From: Palsa-459 sp035937595
GTDB taxonomy: Bacteria; Actinomycetota; Acidimicrobiia; Acidimicrobiales; RAAP-2
Direction of reading: 5' to 3'
DNA length: 24,845 nt
Assembly: GCA_035937595.1 (NCBI GenBank)
Contig: DASZHS010000065.1
Span: 1 to 24,845, forward strand
Shown here: one piece after another, positions 7,125 to 14,380 of the stretch
How positions within the stretch are numbered: position 1 is the first letter of the stretch
Layout of the letters: every line of letters starts with the position of its first letter
Position numbers and translations under genes: made by a program
The notes under the pieces: model-generated
Seen by the model: only the letters and a program-made list of their open reading frames with translations
Databases searched by the model: none
Told to the model about the DNA's origin: nothing

Positions 7125-8324
7125 TCAGGCGAGCACGGCCCGCGCCGGTGGCGCCCTGCGCGTGGCCCGTGCCTCGACGAGCCACACGGCGAGCAGGGCC
7201 AGGGTCACGACCACGAGCGTGCAGCTGCCGATCGCTCGGCTCGCCCCGCGATGGAAGTACGCGTAGGGGGCGACGATCGCGTCGAGGGTGACGAGGGCGC
7301 ACAGGGCGAGCATCGCGACGCTGCCGCGTCGCTCCCACGCGACGATCGGGAGCAGCACCAGCCAGCACCAGTGGTGGGACCACGAGAGCGGGCTCACGAG
7401 CAGCGCGCCGAGGCCCACGGCGACGACGGCCTGCACGGGGCTCTGGCCGATGACGAGCTGGGCCAGGTAGCAGACGACCACGGTCACGACGAGGGACGCG
7501 GCGAGCCAGAGGGCCGTCGAGGCGGCGGCGCTCGCGAACGGCGTGCGGTGGAAGATACCCGACAGGGCCTCGTTGCCGATCGACCCGGCACGACCGAAGC
7601 GGCTCGGGTGGAGCAGCTCGTGCACGAAGTAGTGCGTCGAGTCGCCCGGCAGGAGGAGCCACGTGAGCCCGGTCACGCAGAGGAAGCTGCCGAGCGCGTT
7701 GCCGAGCGCCCGGCGGTCCCGGTCGACGACGAAGTAGAGGACGAAGAACAGCGGCGTGAGCTTGAGCGCCGCGGCGAACCCGACGAGCAGCCCCCGGCGA
7801 CGGCCCCGGACGGCGAGGAGGTCGGCGACCACCATGAGCATGAGGACGACGTTGATCTGCCCGTAGTCGGTGTTGGCCCGGACGGGCTCCAGGCACAGCG
7901 CCGCGACCCCCGCGATCGCCGCGGCGAGCCACCAGCGATCGGCCGTGCGCAGCGCGACGGAGCGCCGCAGCGCGATCGCGACCGTCGCCGTCAGCGCGAC
8001 CGCGTCGAGCACCCACCACAGCACCTCGGTGGCGGGGATCGGCAGGCGCGAGAGGGGGCTCAGCACCACGAGCGCGAACGGCGGGTACGTGAAGGGCAGG
8101 TGCTGGGCGGTGAAGAACGCCGGGTAGACCGGCGCGCCACGCAGGAACGCCCGACCCGCGAGCAGGTACACGCGCAGGTCGAGGGACCACCCGCGCCCCC
8201 ACACGGCCATGACGACCGCGTCGAGGGTCCAGGCGAGGCAGCCCACCAGCGGGGCGGCCCGCAGGAGCCGCCGGGCGACCGGGGTGTCGAGGGACCCCGC
8301 GGTCGCCGGCGGGGCGCCGCTCAC
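7125..8324 (-). CDS. GT87-type polyprenyl-phosphate-dependent glycosyltransferase, paralog of the neighbouring gene
   Basis: The 399-residue multi-helix protein parallels the gene at 5808 along its length. It shares SLDLRVY with the putative catalytic Asp49, then QHLPFTYPPFAL, YGQIN, AALKLTPLFFVLY and LSWSHHW. It should therefore have the same membrane topology and reaction class, adding a sugar from a lipid phosphate to an outer-face acceptor. The GTG start overlaps the stop of the upstream PLP-enzyme gene by four bases (GTGA), so it is probably co-transcribed and translationally coupled to that gene. The two glycosyltransferase genes meet tail to tail across a 66-base gap holding tandem repeats. 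The identical motifs suggest a local inverted duplication or two steps of one glycan pathway; sequence alone does not decide. Confidence 0.8.
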   Translation of the reverse strand: MSGAPPATAGSLDTPVARRLLRAAPLVGCLAWTLDAVVMAVWGRGWSLDLRVYLLAGRAFLRGAPVYPAFFTAQHLPFTYPPFALVVLSPLSRLPIPATEVLWWVLDAVALTATVAIALRRSVALRTADRWWLAAAIAGVAALCLEPVRANTDYGQINVVLMLMVVADLLAVRGRRRGLLVGFAAALKLTPLFFVLYFVVDRDRRALGNALGSFLCVTGLTWLLLPGDSTHYFVHELLHPSRFGRAGSIGNEALSGIFHRTPFASAAASTALWLAASLVVTVVVCYLAQLVIGQSPVQAVVAVGLGALLVSPLSWSHHWCWLVLLPIVAWERRGSVAMLALCALVTLDAIVAPYAYFHRGASRAIGSCTLVVVTLALLAVWLVEARATRRAPPARAVLA

Positions 8325-9547
8325 GGGGGCGGCCCACCTCCCTCGCCCCCGTCCCCGCCCGCCGCCTCGAGACCGGCGTCGAGCGCGGCCGACAGGTCTT
8401 CCACCAGGTCGCGCGTCGACTCGATCCCGACGGCGAGCCGGATGAGCCCGGGCGGGACGGACGCCGCGAGCGACGCGTCGTAGTTGCGGGTGTCCCCCCA
8501 CATGGCGGCGGGGCGCGTCCCGAGCGTGTGGACCGAGCCGAGGCTCGCGGCCCTCGTGGACAGGGTGAGCCCGTCGAGGACGCGGTCCGCGGCGGCCGCC
8601 CCGCCGGCGACCTCGAAGGAGAGCAGCCCGCCGAACCCGCGCATCTGGGCGGTGGCGAGCTCGTGCCGCGGGTGCGAGGCGAGCCCGGGGTAGTGCACGG
8701 CCGTCACGGCCTCGTGGGCCTCGAGGGCGCGGGCGAGCGCCGTCGCGTTCTCGTTGTGGCGCGCGACCCGCACGTCGAGGGTGCGCAGCCCGCGCAGCAG
8801 CAGCCACGCGTCGAACGGCCCGAGGACCGCGCCCACGACGAGGTGGGTCCGCCACACCTCCTCGATCACGTCGGTGCGCCCGGCGACGACGCCCGCCGAG
8901 ACGTCCGAGTGCCCGCCCAGGTACTTCGTGGCGCTGTGCCAGACGAGGTCCGCGCCGAGCTCGAGCGGCCGCTGGTTGATCGGCGTGGCGAGGGTGTTGT
9001 CGACGACGACGATCGCCCCGCGGCGGTGCGCGAGGTGCGCGACCGCACCCACGTCCACAATGCCGAGGAACGGGTTGCTCGGCGTCTCGACGAGCACCAT
9101 GGCCGTCTCGTCGCGCAGCGCGCCCTCGAGCGCGTCGAGGTCCTCGAGGTCGACGGTCGTCGACGTCACCCCGAAGCGCTCGAGCACCGACGACACGAGC
9201 GCGGTCGTGCCCGGGTAGATGCTCCGCTGGGCGACGACGTGGTCGCCGGCGCTGAGCAGGGCGAGCGCGACCGTCGAGATCGCCCCCATGCCGCCGGCCG
9301 TGACGAGCGCGCGGTCCGCGCCCTCGAGCGCGGCGACGACCTCGGCGACCTGGGTGTGGTTCGGGGTGCCGTAGCGGACGTAGAAGTCGTCGGAGAATCG
9401 CCGCGTCGCCGCGTCGACGAAGGCGGCGTCGCTCGGCTGGGCGAACGTCGTCGCCTGGCTGATCGGCGCCACGACCGCGCCGTCTCGCGCCGCGTCGTCC
9501 GCGTGGATCGCCTGGGTCCCCGGCTCGTGCTTGGAGGGGTTCGCCAC
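8321..9547 (-). CDS. Trans-sulfuration PLP-dependent enzyme (cystathionine gamma-synthase/lyase family)
   Basis: The 408-residue enzyme belongs to the Cys/Met metabolism PLP family. The Schiff-base lysine is K208 in HSATKYLGGHSD; D183 in VVDNTLATP pairs with the PLP ring nitrogen; Y56 and R58 in YVRYGTPNH bind the phosphate of the neighbouring subunit; GGMGAI (85-90) is the other phosphate loop. Members include cystathionine gamma-synthase, cystathionine gamma-lyase, methionine gamma-lyase and O-acylhomoserine sulfhydrylase; motif reading cannot separate them reliably. The GTG at 9547 is chosen because it lies seven bases after a good -10 element and opens with NPSKHEPGTQAIHAD, a usual N-terminus for the family. 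An amino-acid exporter gene lies just upstream on the same strand. Confidence 0.88.
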   Translation of the reverse strand: MANPSKHEPGTQAIHADDAARDGAVVAPISQATTFAQPSDAAFVDAATRRFSDDFYVRYGTPNHTQVAEVVAALEGADRALVTAGGMGAISTVALALLSAGDHVVAQRSIYPGTTALVSSVLERFGVTSTTVDLEDLDALEGALRDETAMVLVETPSNPFLGIVDVGAVAHLAHRRGAIVVVDNTLATPINQRPLELGADLVWHSATKYLGGHSDVSAGVVAGRTDVIEEVWRTHLVVGAVLGPFDAWLLLRGLRTLDVRVARHNENATALARALEAHEAVTAVHYPGLASHPRHELATAQMRGFGGLLSFEVAGGAAAADRVLDGLTLSTRAASLGSVHTLGTRPAAMWGDTRNYDASLAASVPPGLIRLAVGIESTRDLVEDLSAALDAGLEAAGGDGGEGGGPPP

Positions 9548-9554
9548 CTCGACG

Positions 9555-9583
9555 AATCTGACCCAGCGAGGTGGCGCCGTCAA
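9555..9583 (-). promoter_or_regulatory. Promoter of the PLP-enzyme gene, probably leaderless
   Basis: On the minus strand TTGACG (9578-9583) and CAGATT (9555-9560) are separated by exactly 17 bases, close to the housekeeping sigma consensus. The GTG start follows seven bases after the -10. This is the best complete promoter in the window. It allows expression of this gene and the downstream GT87 gene apart from the qcr genes. Confidence 0.65.
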
Positions 9584-9591
9584 ATGACCCG

Positions 9592-10227
9592 TCAGGCGAG
9601 CGCCGTCGCGATGATCAAGGCCCCGAGCCCGAGCATGACCGTGCCGCCCGCGGTGCGGAGCCAGACCAGCACGCGCGGCGCGCCGAGCAGGCGGTCGCGC
9701 GCCGCACCCGCCCCGAGTCCCCACGCGCCGTCCGAGACGAGCGCGATCCCCGCGAAGACCGCGCCCAGGGTGAGGAGCTGGAGCGTGACGTGCCCCGACG
9801 CGGGGGTCACGAAGTGCGGGAAGACCGCGACGAAGAAGACCAGCGCCTTCGGGTTCAACAGCCCGACCACGAACCCCTGTCGCACCGCCGTCGCCCGCGA
9901 CGGCCGCACGTCCTCTCGCCCCTGCATGGCCTCGGCGTGGGCGCGTCGGTGGCGCAGCGCGTCCACGCCCAGCCACAGCAGGTAGCACCCGCCGGCCACC
10001 TCGATCGCCTCGGTGAGGACCGTCGATCGCGTGAGCACCGGTCCGAGCCCGAGCGCGACGACGGCCGACAGGACGAGCACCCCGAGGCTGTTGCCGACCA
10101 CGCTGAGCAGGGCGACCGATCGCCCCCACGCGATGCCCCTCGCGATCGTGAAGAGCACGCTCGGCCCCGGCACGAGGATGATGACCAGCGAGGTCAGCGA
10201 GAACGCGACCAGCTGCGACGTGCTCAC
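9592..10227 (-). CDS. LysE/RhtB-family amino acid exporter
   Basis: The 211-residue protein has about six hydrophobic helices and the family signature near the first: SLVIILVPGPSVLFTIARG, with PGP at residues 20-22. The central loop leads to RQGFVVGLLNPKALVFFVAVFPHF, the second family signature. Members export amino acids such as lysine, homoserine, threonine or cysteine derivatives. Its place directly before a trans-sulfuration enzyme suggests, but does not prove, a sulfur amino acid or homoserine-related substrate. The GTG at 10227 is preferred because the next upstream GTG (10251) falls inside the strong hairpin following qcrB, and because the resulting N-terminus has normal family length. 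No good Shine-Dalgarno is visible. Confidence 0.85.
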   Translation of the reverse strand: MSTSQLVAFSLTSLVIILVPGPSVLFTIARGIAWGRSVALLSVVGNSLGVLVLSAVVALGLGPVLTRSTVLTEAIEVAGGCYLLWLGVDALRHRRAHAEAMQGREDVRPSRATAVRQGFVVGLLNPKALVFFVAVFPHFVTPASGHVTLQLLTLGAVFAGIALVSDGAWGLGAGAARDRLLGAPRVLVWLRTAGGTVMLGLGALIIATALA

Positions 10228-10240
10228 CAGGGGTCGATCG

Positions 10241-10263
10241 GCGCGGCGCACGCGGCGCCGCGC
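10241..10263 (-). terminator. Strong GC hairpin just after qcrB (candidate terminator or attenuator)
   Basis: GCGCGGCGC (10241-10249) and GCGCCGCGC (10255-10263) form a perfect 9-bp stem with a five-base loop. It starts four bases after the qcrB stop codon. No T-run follows on the minus strand, so it may be a U-less terminator, an mRNA 3' stabiliser or a partial attenuator before the exporter gene. Confidence 0.5.
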
Positions 10264-10267
10264 GGCG

Positions 10268-11842
10268 TCATCTCGGGACGGTGCGCACCGAGGAGGTGCC
10301 GAAGGAGACCTCGTCGTCGTCCTCGGGCCGCGGGTGGCCGTCGTCGCGGCCGTCGTCGAGCTCCAAGAGCGCGGGCACGAGCTCGGGCGCGAGCTCGTGC
10401 TCGGTCCCTGGCGGCGGCGGCATCGGGGTCGCCACGTACTCGCCCTCCTGGGTGAGCGTGACCACGTTCGCGACCTTGCGCTTGCCGCCCCGCGGGGCCG
10501 ACTGGAGCTCGAGGCAGATCTTCCAGGTGACGAGGTAGCAGATGAAGGGCGTGACGACGACCAGGATCCGCATGAGGATGAGGATCGTGTTGAGCGAGAT
10601 GTGGAGGAAGTTGGCCAGCACGTCGGTCGCGCTCGCGATGAAGAGCATGCCCAGGAGCCCGAGCATCGCCGCGCCGGCCGCGGTGTGCTTGGGCCGGTCG
10701 CGCGGCCGGAACAAGAGGTTGTGCGAGAGCCGGTCCTTCGAGCGGCGCCGCTCGATCATCGGCCAGACGTAGCAGATGTTGAAGATGATCCCCGGGAAGA
10801 TGATCGCCGGCAGGAAGACCTCGAGGGGGATGGTGTGCCCGAAGCCGACCCACTCCCAGGAGGGCATCACGCGCAGCGCACCGTCGAGCCACCCCATGTA
10901 CCAGTCCGGCTGGACGGCGTAGGAGATGTTCGACGCCTTGTAGCTGCCGAACTGCCAGATGGGGTTGATCTGGAAGAGCGCGCCCAAGAGCGCGGTCGCG
11001 CCGGCGATCATGAACAGGAAGCCCGTCGTCTTCGCCATGAACACGGGGAACATCGGCGAGCCCACGACGTTGCGCTCGGTCTTGCCCGGTCCGGGGAACT
11101 GGGTGTGCTTCTGGCGGACGAGCAGGATCAGGTGCGCGGACAGCAGCCCGACGATCAGGGCGGGGAGGATGAGGACGTGCAGCGTGAAGAACCGCGGGAT
11201 GATGAGCGTCCCCGGGAAGTTGCCGCCGAACAGGAAGAACGCGAGGTACGAGCCGACGATCGGGATCGACAGGACGATCGAGTAGGCGATGCGGATGCCG
11301 GTGCCCGAGATGAGGTCGTCGGGCAGCGAGTAGCCGATGAACCCGTTCAGGATCGCGAGGATCAGCATCGTGAGCCCGATCGTCCAGTTGAGCTCGCGCG
11401 GCTTGCGGAACGCGCCGGTGAAGAACACGCGCGCCATGTGCAGCACGATCGACCCGACGAAGATGTCGCACGCCCAGTGGTGCATCTGGCGCATGAGCAG
11501 TCCCGCGCGCACCGAGAACGACAGGTCGACCGTCGAGGCGTACGCCTGGGACACGATCGTGCCGTCGAGCGGCTTGTACGGGCCGTGGTACACGGTCGGC
11601 GCGACCGACGGGACGTAGTACAGCGTGAGGAACACGCCGGTCGCGAGCAGGACGACGAACGAGTACAGCGCGATCTCGCCGAGCATGAACGACCAGTGGT
11701 CGGGGAAGATCTTGTCGAGGAACGTCCGGCCGCCCTTCGCGATCCCGAGCCGCTCGTCGAGCTCGGCGATCGACTTGCCGACCCTCCCGTAGGGGCCCAG
11801 GGGCTCCTTGGGCGCGGCGGCCTTGCGGCGCAGGGTCGGCAC
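10268..11842 (-). CDS. qcrB: Menaquinol:cytochrome c reductase cytochrome b subunit
   Basis: The 524-residue protein oxidises menaquinol and carries two b hemes. Heme ligands are H121/H135 (14 apart) and H222/H237 (15 apart), the b6-like spacing. PDWYMGW (312-318) replaces the mitochondrial PEWY Qo motif. About eight to nine membrane helices precede a cytoplasmic C-terminal extension of about 80 residues, which contains PMPPPPGTEHELAPEL and the acidic run EDDDE. The GTG start overlaps the qcrA stop by one base (TAGTG), as in a coupled operon. In actinobacteria this subunit joins the bc1-aa3 supercomplex with the oxidase encoded at 1883-4913 and 13769-14368. The extra tail is longer and more Pro/acidic than the core fold needs; its role is unknown. 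Confidence 0.95.
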   Translation of the reverse strand: MPTLRRKAAAPKEPLGPYGRVGKSIAELDERLGIAKGGRTFLDKIFPDHWSFMLGEIALYSFVVLLATGVFLTLYYVPSVAPTVYHGPYKPLDGTIVSQAYASTVDLSFSVRAGLLMRQMHHWACDIFVGSIVLHMARVFFTGAFRKPRELNWTIGLTMLILAILNGFIGYSLPDDLISGTGIRIAYSIVLSIPIVGSYLAFFLFGGNFPGTLIIPRFFTLHVLILPALIVGLLSAHLILLVRQKHTQFPGPGKTERNVVGSPMFPVFMAKTTGFLFMIAGATALLGALFQINPIWQFGSYKASNISYAVQPDWYMGWLDGALRVMPSWEWVGFGHTIPLEVFLPAIIFPGIIFNICYVWPMIERRRSKDRLSHNLLFRPRDRPKHTAAGAAMLGLLGMLFIASATDVLANFLHISLNTILILMRILVVVTPFICYLVTWKICLELQSAPRGGKRKVANVVTLTQEGEYVATPMPPPPGTEHELAPELVPALLELDDGRDDGHPRPEDDDEVSFGTSSVRTVPR

Positions 11843-12726
11843 TACGAGCGCTCCCAGAACCCTGGCCCGACGGGCTGGTCGTAGCCGGCGACGGCGTACA
11901 GGTAGCCCGCCGCGTCGAAGGCGATCGGCAGCTGGGGCAGGGGCCTCGGGGCGGGGCCGAAGGTGGGGAGGCCCTTGTCGACGATGTTGAACATCGACTG
12001 GTGGCACGGGCAGACGAGGAGCTGGAGTGCGCGCTCGTACAGCCCCACCGGGCACCCGGCGTGGGTGCACAGCTTCGAGTAGGCGACGAAGCCCTCGGGG
12101 GTGTAGTCCGGCACGCCCGTCGGGGTCCACGACGAGGCCTCGGCGTGGATCAGGATCGTCTGGTCGACCGCCTGGCCGGTGTCCGTGTTCTCGAGGCCCT
12201 CGGGGAAGACCGTCGCGACGCTGCCCACGCCCATGTCGTCGCGGTGGATGCGACGGCCCTGCTGGTCGACGAGGTAGGTGCCGGCCCTCCAGTCGGTCGT
12301 CTGGAGCGTGTTGCCGGGCAGCGGTCCGAGCGAGCGGATGAGCGGGAACGCCGCGACGACCCCGAACACCCCCAGCCCCGCGCCGAGCATCCCGCCGAGC
12401 ACCTTGCGCCGCCGGACCTCGATGCCGCCGCGGGCGACCACGGCGTTCGTGAACCGGTCCAGGTCCTGTGGCGCCGAGGCGAGCTCGTGGCGCTCCTCGA
12501 CGAACGGTCCCCGCGGCATCAGGTACTTGCCCCAGGCGGTGAGGCCCGCGCCGACGACGAACATGCCCACCCCGAGGCTCGTCCCGAGCGTCCAGGCCGC
12601 CCAGTTCTGCCAGTACGCGGCGCCGAAGACGCCGAAGCAGACGAGCCCGACGAAGAAGAGCGCGGTGATCACGCGCTCCATGTGCCGCGGGTGCCGCGAG
12701 GCGGGCTGGAGGTGCGCGTCGGTCAC
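11842..12726 (-). CDS. qcrA: Menaquinol:cytochrome c reductase Rieske iron-sulfur subunit
   Basis: The 294-residue protein has the actinobacterial layout: two N-terminal helices (about 19-38 and 46-66), a cytoplasmic loop, a third helix (about 109-129), then the Rieske domain outside. The [2Fe-2S] ligands are C220 and H222 in CTHAGC and C239 and H242 in CPCH; C225 and C241 form the disulfide. RRRK (105-108) immediately before the third helix is a twin-arginine signal. In Streptomyces the first two helices are inserted by Sec and the third by Tat, so the same dual route is expected here. The GTG start overlaps the qcrC stop by four bases. It passes electrons from menaquinol at the Qo site to the diheme QcrC. 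Confidence 0.95.
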   Translation of the reverse strand: MTDAHLQPASRHPRHMERVITALFFVGLVCFGVFGAAYWQNWAAWTLGTSLGVGMFVVGAGLTAWGKYLMPRGPFVEERHELASAPQDLDRFTNAVVARGGIEVRRRKVLGGMLGAGLGVFGVVAAFPLIRSLGPLPGNTLQTTDWRAGTYLVDQQGRRIHRDDMGVGSVATVFPEGLENTDTGQAVDQTILIHAEASSWTPTGVPDYTPEGFVAYSKLCTHAGCPVGLYERALQLLVCPCHQSMFNIVDKGLPTFGPAPRPLPQLPIAFDAAGYLYAVAGYDQPVGPGFWERS

Positions 12727-13763
12727 GAGCGGTCCCCGATCCAGAACCCGACGAGCGCCAGCAGGCCGACGCCGAGGGCCAGTCCCACGAACCCCTCGCC
12801 GACCGGTCCGAGCCCGCCGAGGCCGATGCCGCCGGGGTTCTCGGGGTGCTCGATCTTCTCCACCACGTAGGCGACCACGTCGCGCAGCTGCTGGTCGGTC
12901 AGGTTGCCCGTGAAGATCGGCATGTTCGCGGGCCCGGTCCGCAGGGCCTCGGCGACCTGGGCCGCGGGGATGTTCCGCAGCGACGGGGAGAACGTGCTGT
13001 TCGCCAGCGCGTCGCCGTCACCGGTGATCGTGTGGCACGCCGCACAGTTGGCGGCGAACAGCTGCGCGCCGTCCGAGAGGCTCGCGCCGGTGAGGTTCAC
13101 CTGCGGGATGTAGGGCGTCGCGGGCCACCGAGACGTGAGGTACGTCGCGATCTCGAGCGCCTGCATGTGGTTGAGCCGCGCGGGCCGGCGGATCGGCTGG
13201 GTGAGGTTGGTCGCCGTGGCGGGCATGCGGCCCGACTCGATCCAGAAGTCGATCGCCGCTGGGCCGATGTGCTGCAGGGTCGGGAAGCCGCCCCCCTTGG
13301 GGGTGAGCGCGGGCGGGACGCCGTTCGCGTTCACGCCGTGGCACGAGGCGCAGTTCTGCTGGTACAGCTGCTCGCCCAGCTGGTAGAGGACGGGCGTCGG
13401 GTACTTGTGCTGGAGCAGCTGCGGGAGGAAGTACAGCACCGACGTGTTCCCGTAGATGGCGAGCTGGCCGTTCTTGTTGAAGATACGGATCGTCGCGTTC
13501 GGCGTCCCGGAGTTCGGGCGGGTGTACGGCGGGAACTGGGGCGGGACGCCCATCCAGAAGATCTTGTAGGGGACGCTCGGCGTCGGCGCCGCCGCCGTGG
13601 GGATCGTCGTGGTCGTGGTCGTGGAGGCACCCGTCGTCGTCGACGTCGTCGGCGGGGACCCGCTCGCCGTCGCGGCGAACGGCAGGGTGCCGAGCGCACC
13701 GACGACGCCGAGGAGCGCGAGTGCACCGAGGCGCCGGACCCGAGGCGTCCGTCCGTTCCCCAT
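12723..13763 (-). CDS. qcrC: Menaquinol:cytochrome c reductase diheme cytochrome c subunit
   Basis: The 346-residue protein carries two c-type heme sites, CASCH (138-142) and CAACH (240-244), with probable axial methionines M180 and M281. An N-terminal signal or anchor helix (about 11-30) and a C-terminal helix (about 324-342) ending WIGDRS fix it to the membrane, as in other actinobacterial QcrC proteins. It replaces a soluble cytochrome c by carrying electrons straight to CuA of the oxidase. Unusually, a Thr-rich linker (about 38-62) and some 65 further residues precede the first heme domain, whereas mycobacterial QcrC reaches its heme domain soon after the signal. The ATG start lies five bases after the ctaE stop and the end overlaps qcrA by four bases. 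Confidence 0.93.
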   Translation of the reverse strand: MGNGRTPRVRRLGALALLGVVGALGTLPFAATASGSPPTTSTTTGASTTTTTTIPTAAAPTPSVPYKIFWMGVPPQFPPYTRPNSGTPNATIRIFNKNGQLAIYGNTSVLYFLPQLLQHKYPTPVLYQLGEQLYQQNCASCHGVNANGVPPALTPKGGGFPTLQHIGPAAIDFWIESGRMPATATNLTQPIRRPARLNHMQALEIATYLTSRWPATPYIPQVNLTGASLSDGAQLFAANCAACHTITGDGDALANSTFSPSLRNIPAAQVAEALRTGPANMPIFTGNLTDQQLRDVVAYVVEKIEHPENPGGIGLGGLGPVGEGFVGLALGVGLLALVGFWIGDRS

Positions 13764-13768
13764 CCGGG

Positions 13769-14368
13769 CTACTTGAGCAGGAACAGGCATGAGTACAGCC
13801 CGATCCACACGATGTCGACGAAGTGCCAGTAGTAGCTCACGGCCTGGAAGTTGGACAGCTCGCCGGGGTCACCGTGGAGGCGCCCCTTCATCCGCACGGC
13901 CAGGAACGTCATGGCCACGAGCCCCAAGAACACGTGGATCCCGTGGAGACCCGTCGTGATGAAGAAGACCGAGCCGTAGGAGTTGGTGTTCCACCGCGTC
14001 GTGATGTGGGTCCACTCGTACATCTGGTTCGAGAGGAACAGGAAGCCGAGGACGAAGGTGATCCAGACCCAGCGCTTGGCGGAGCGCCGCCGGTCGTGCT
14101 CCTGCTGCCAGACGGCCCACTGCATCGTGAACGACGACGAGATGAGGATGAGCGTGAAGATGCCCGCCTGGATGACGTCGAGCTTCGTGCCGGCGGGTGG
14201 CCACTGTGCGAGCCGGGAGCGGATCGTGAAGAGCGCCGCGAACAGGCCCGAGAAGAACATGACCTCGGAGCCGAGCCAGATCATGACGCCGATGGCGAGC
14301 ATCGGCGGGCGATCGTGGACGATCTTCGTCTGCCGCGGGAGGCTGTCCAGCGGGAGCGCCTGCGCCAC
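13769..14368 (-). CDS. ctaE: Cytochrome c oxidase subunit III
   Basis: With the GTG at 14368 the protein has 199 residues and five membrane helices, the short actinobacterial form lacking the first two helices of mitochondrial subunit III. Typical stretches are GSEVMFFSGLFAALF, TGLHGIHVFLGL and YYWHFVDIVWIGLY; the buried Glu of the first is conserved. The subunit has no redox metal and stabilises the oxidase and its proton uptake. This start is preferred over a GTG at 14407 because the latter would overlap the helicase gene by 28 bases and a GACAGT box lies six bases before 14368. Located at the head of qcrCAB, it links reductase and oxidase expression, a conserved actinobacterial gene order. 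Confidence 0.92.
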   Translation of the reverse strand: MAQALPLDSLPRQTKIVHDRPPMLAIGVMIWLGSEVMFFSGLFAALFTIRSRLAQWPPAGTKLDVIQAGIFTLILISSSFTMQWAVWQQEHDRRRSAKRWVWITFVLGFLFLSNQMYEWTHITTRWNTNSYGSVFFITTGLHGIHVFLGLVAMTFLAVRMKGRLHGDPGELSNFQAVSYYWHFVDIVWIGLYSCLFLLK

Positions 14369-14374
14369 GACGGT

Positions 14375-14380
14375 ACTGTC
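14375..14380 (-). promoter_or_regulatory. Possible -10 box of a leaderless ctaE promoter
   Basis: GACAGT on the minus strand is followed by six bases and the GTG at 14368, matching the spacing at ctaC, where the box is TACAGT. The first base departs from the usual T and the box touches the end of the helicase gene. Confidence 0.35.

Noticed and set aside
13600..13650. GTCGTG-type repeats in qcrC as a microsatellite of interest
   Set aside because: They simply encode the Thr-rich linker and show no longer period.
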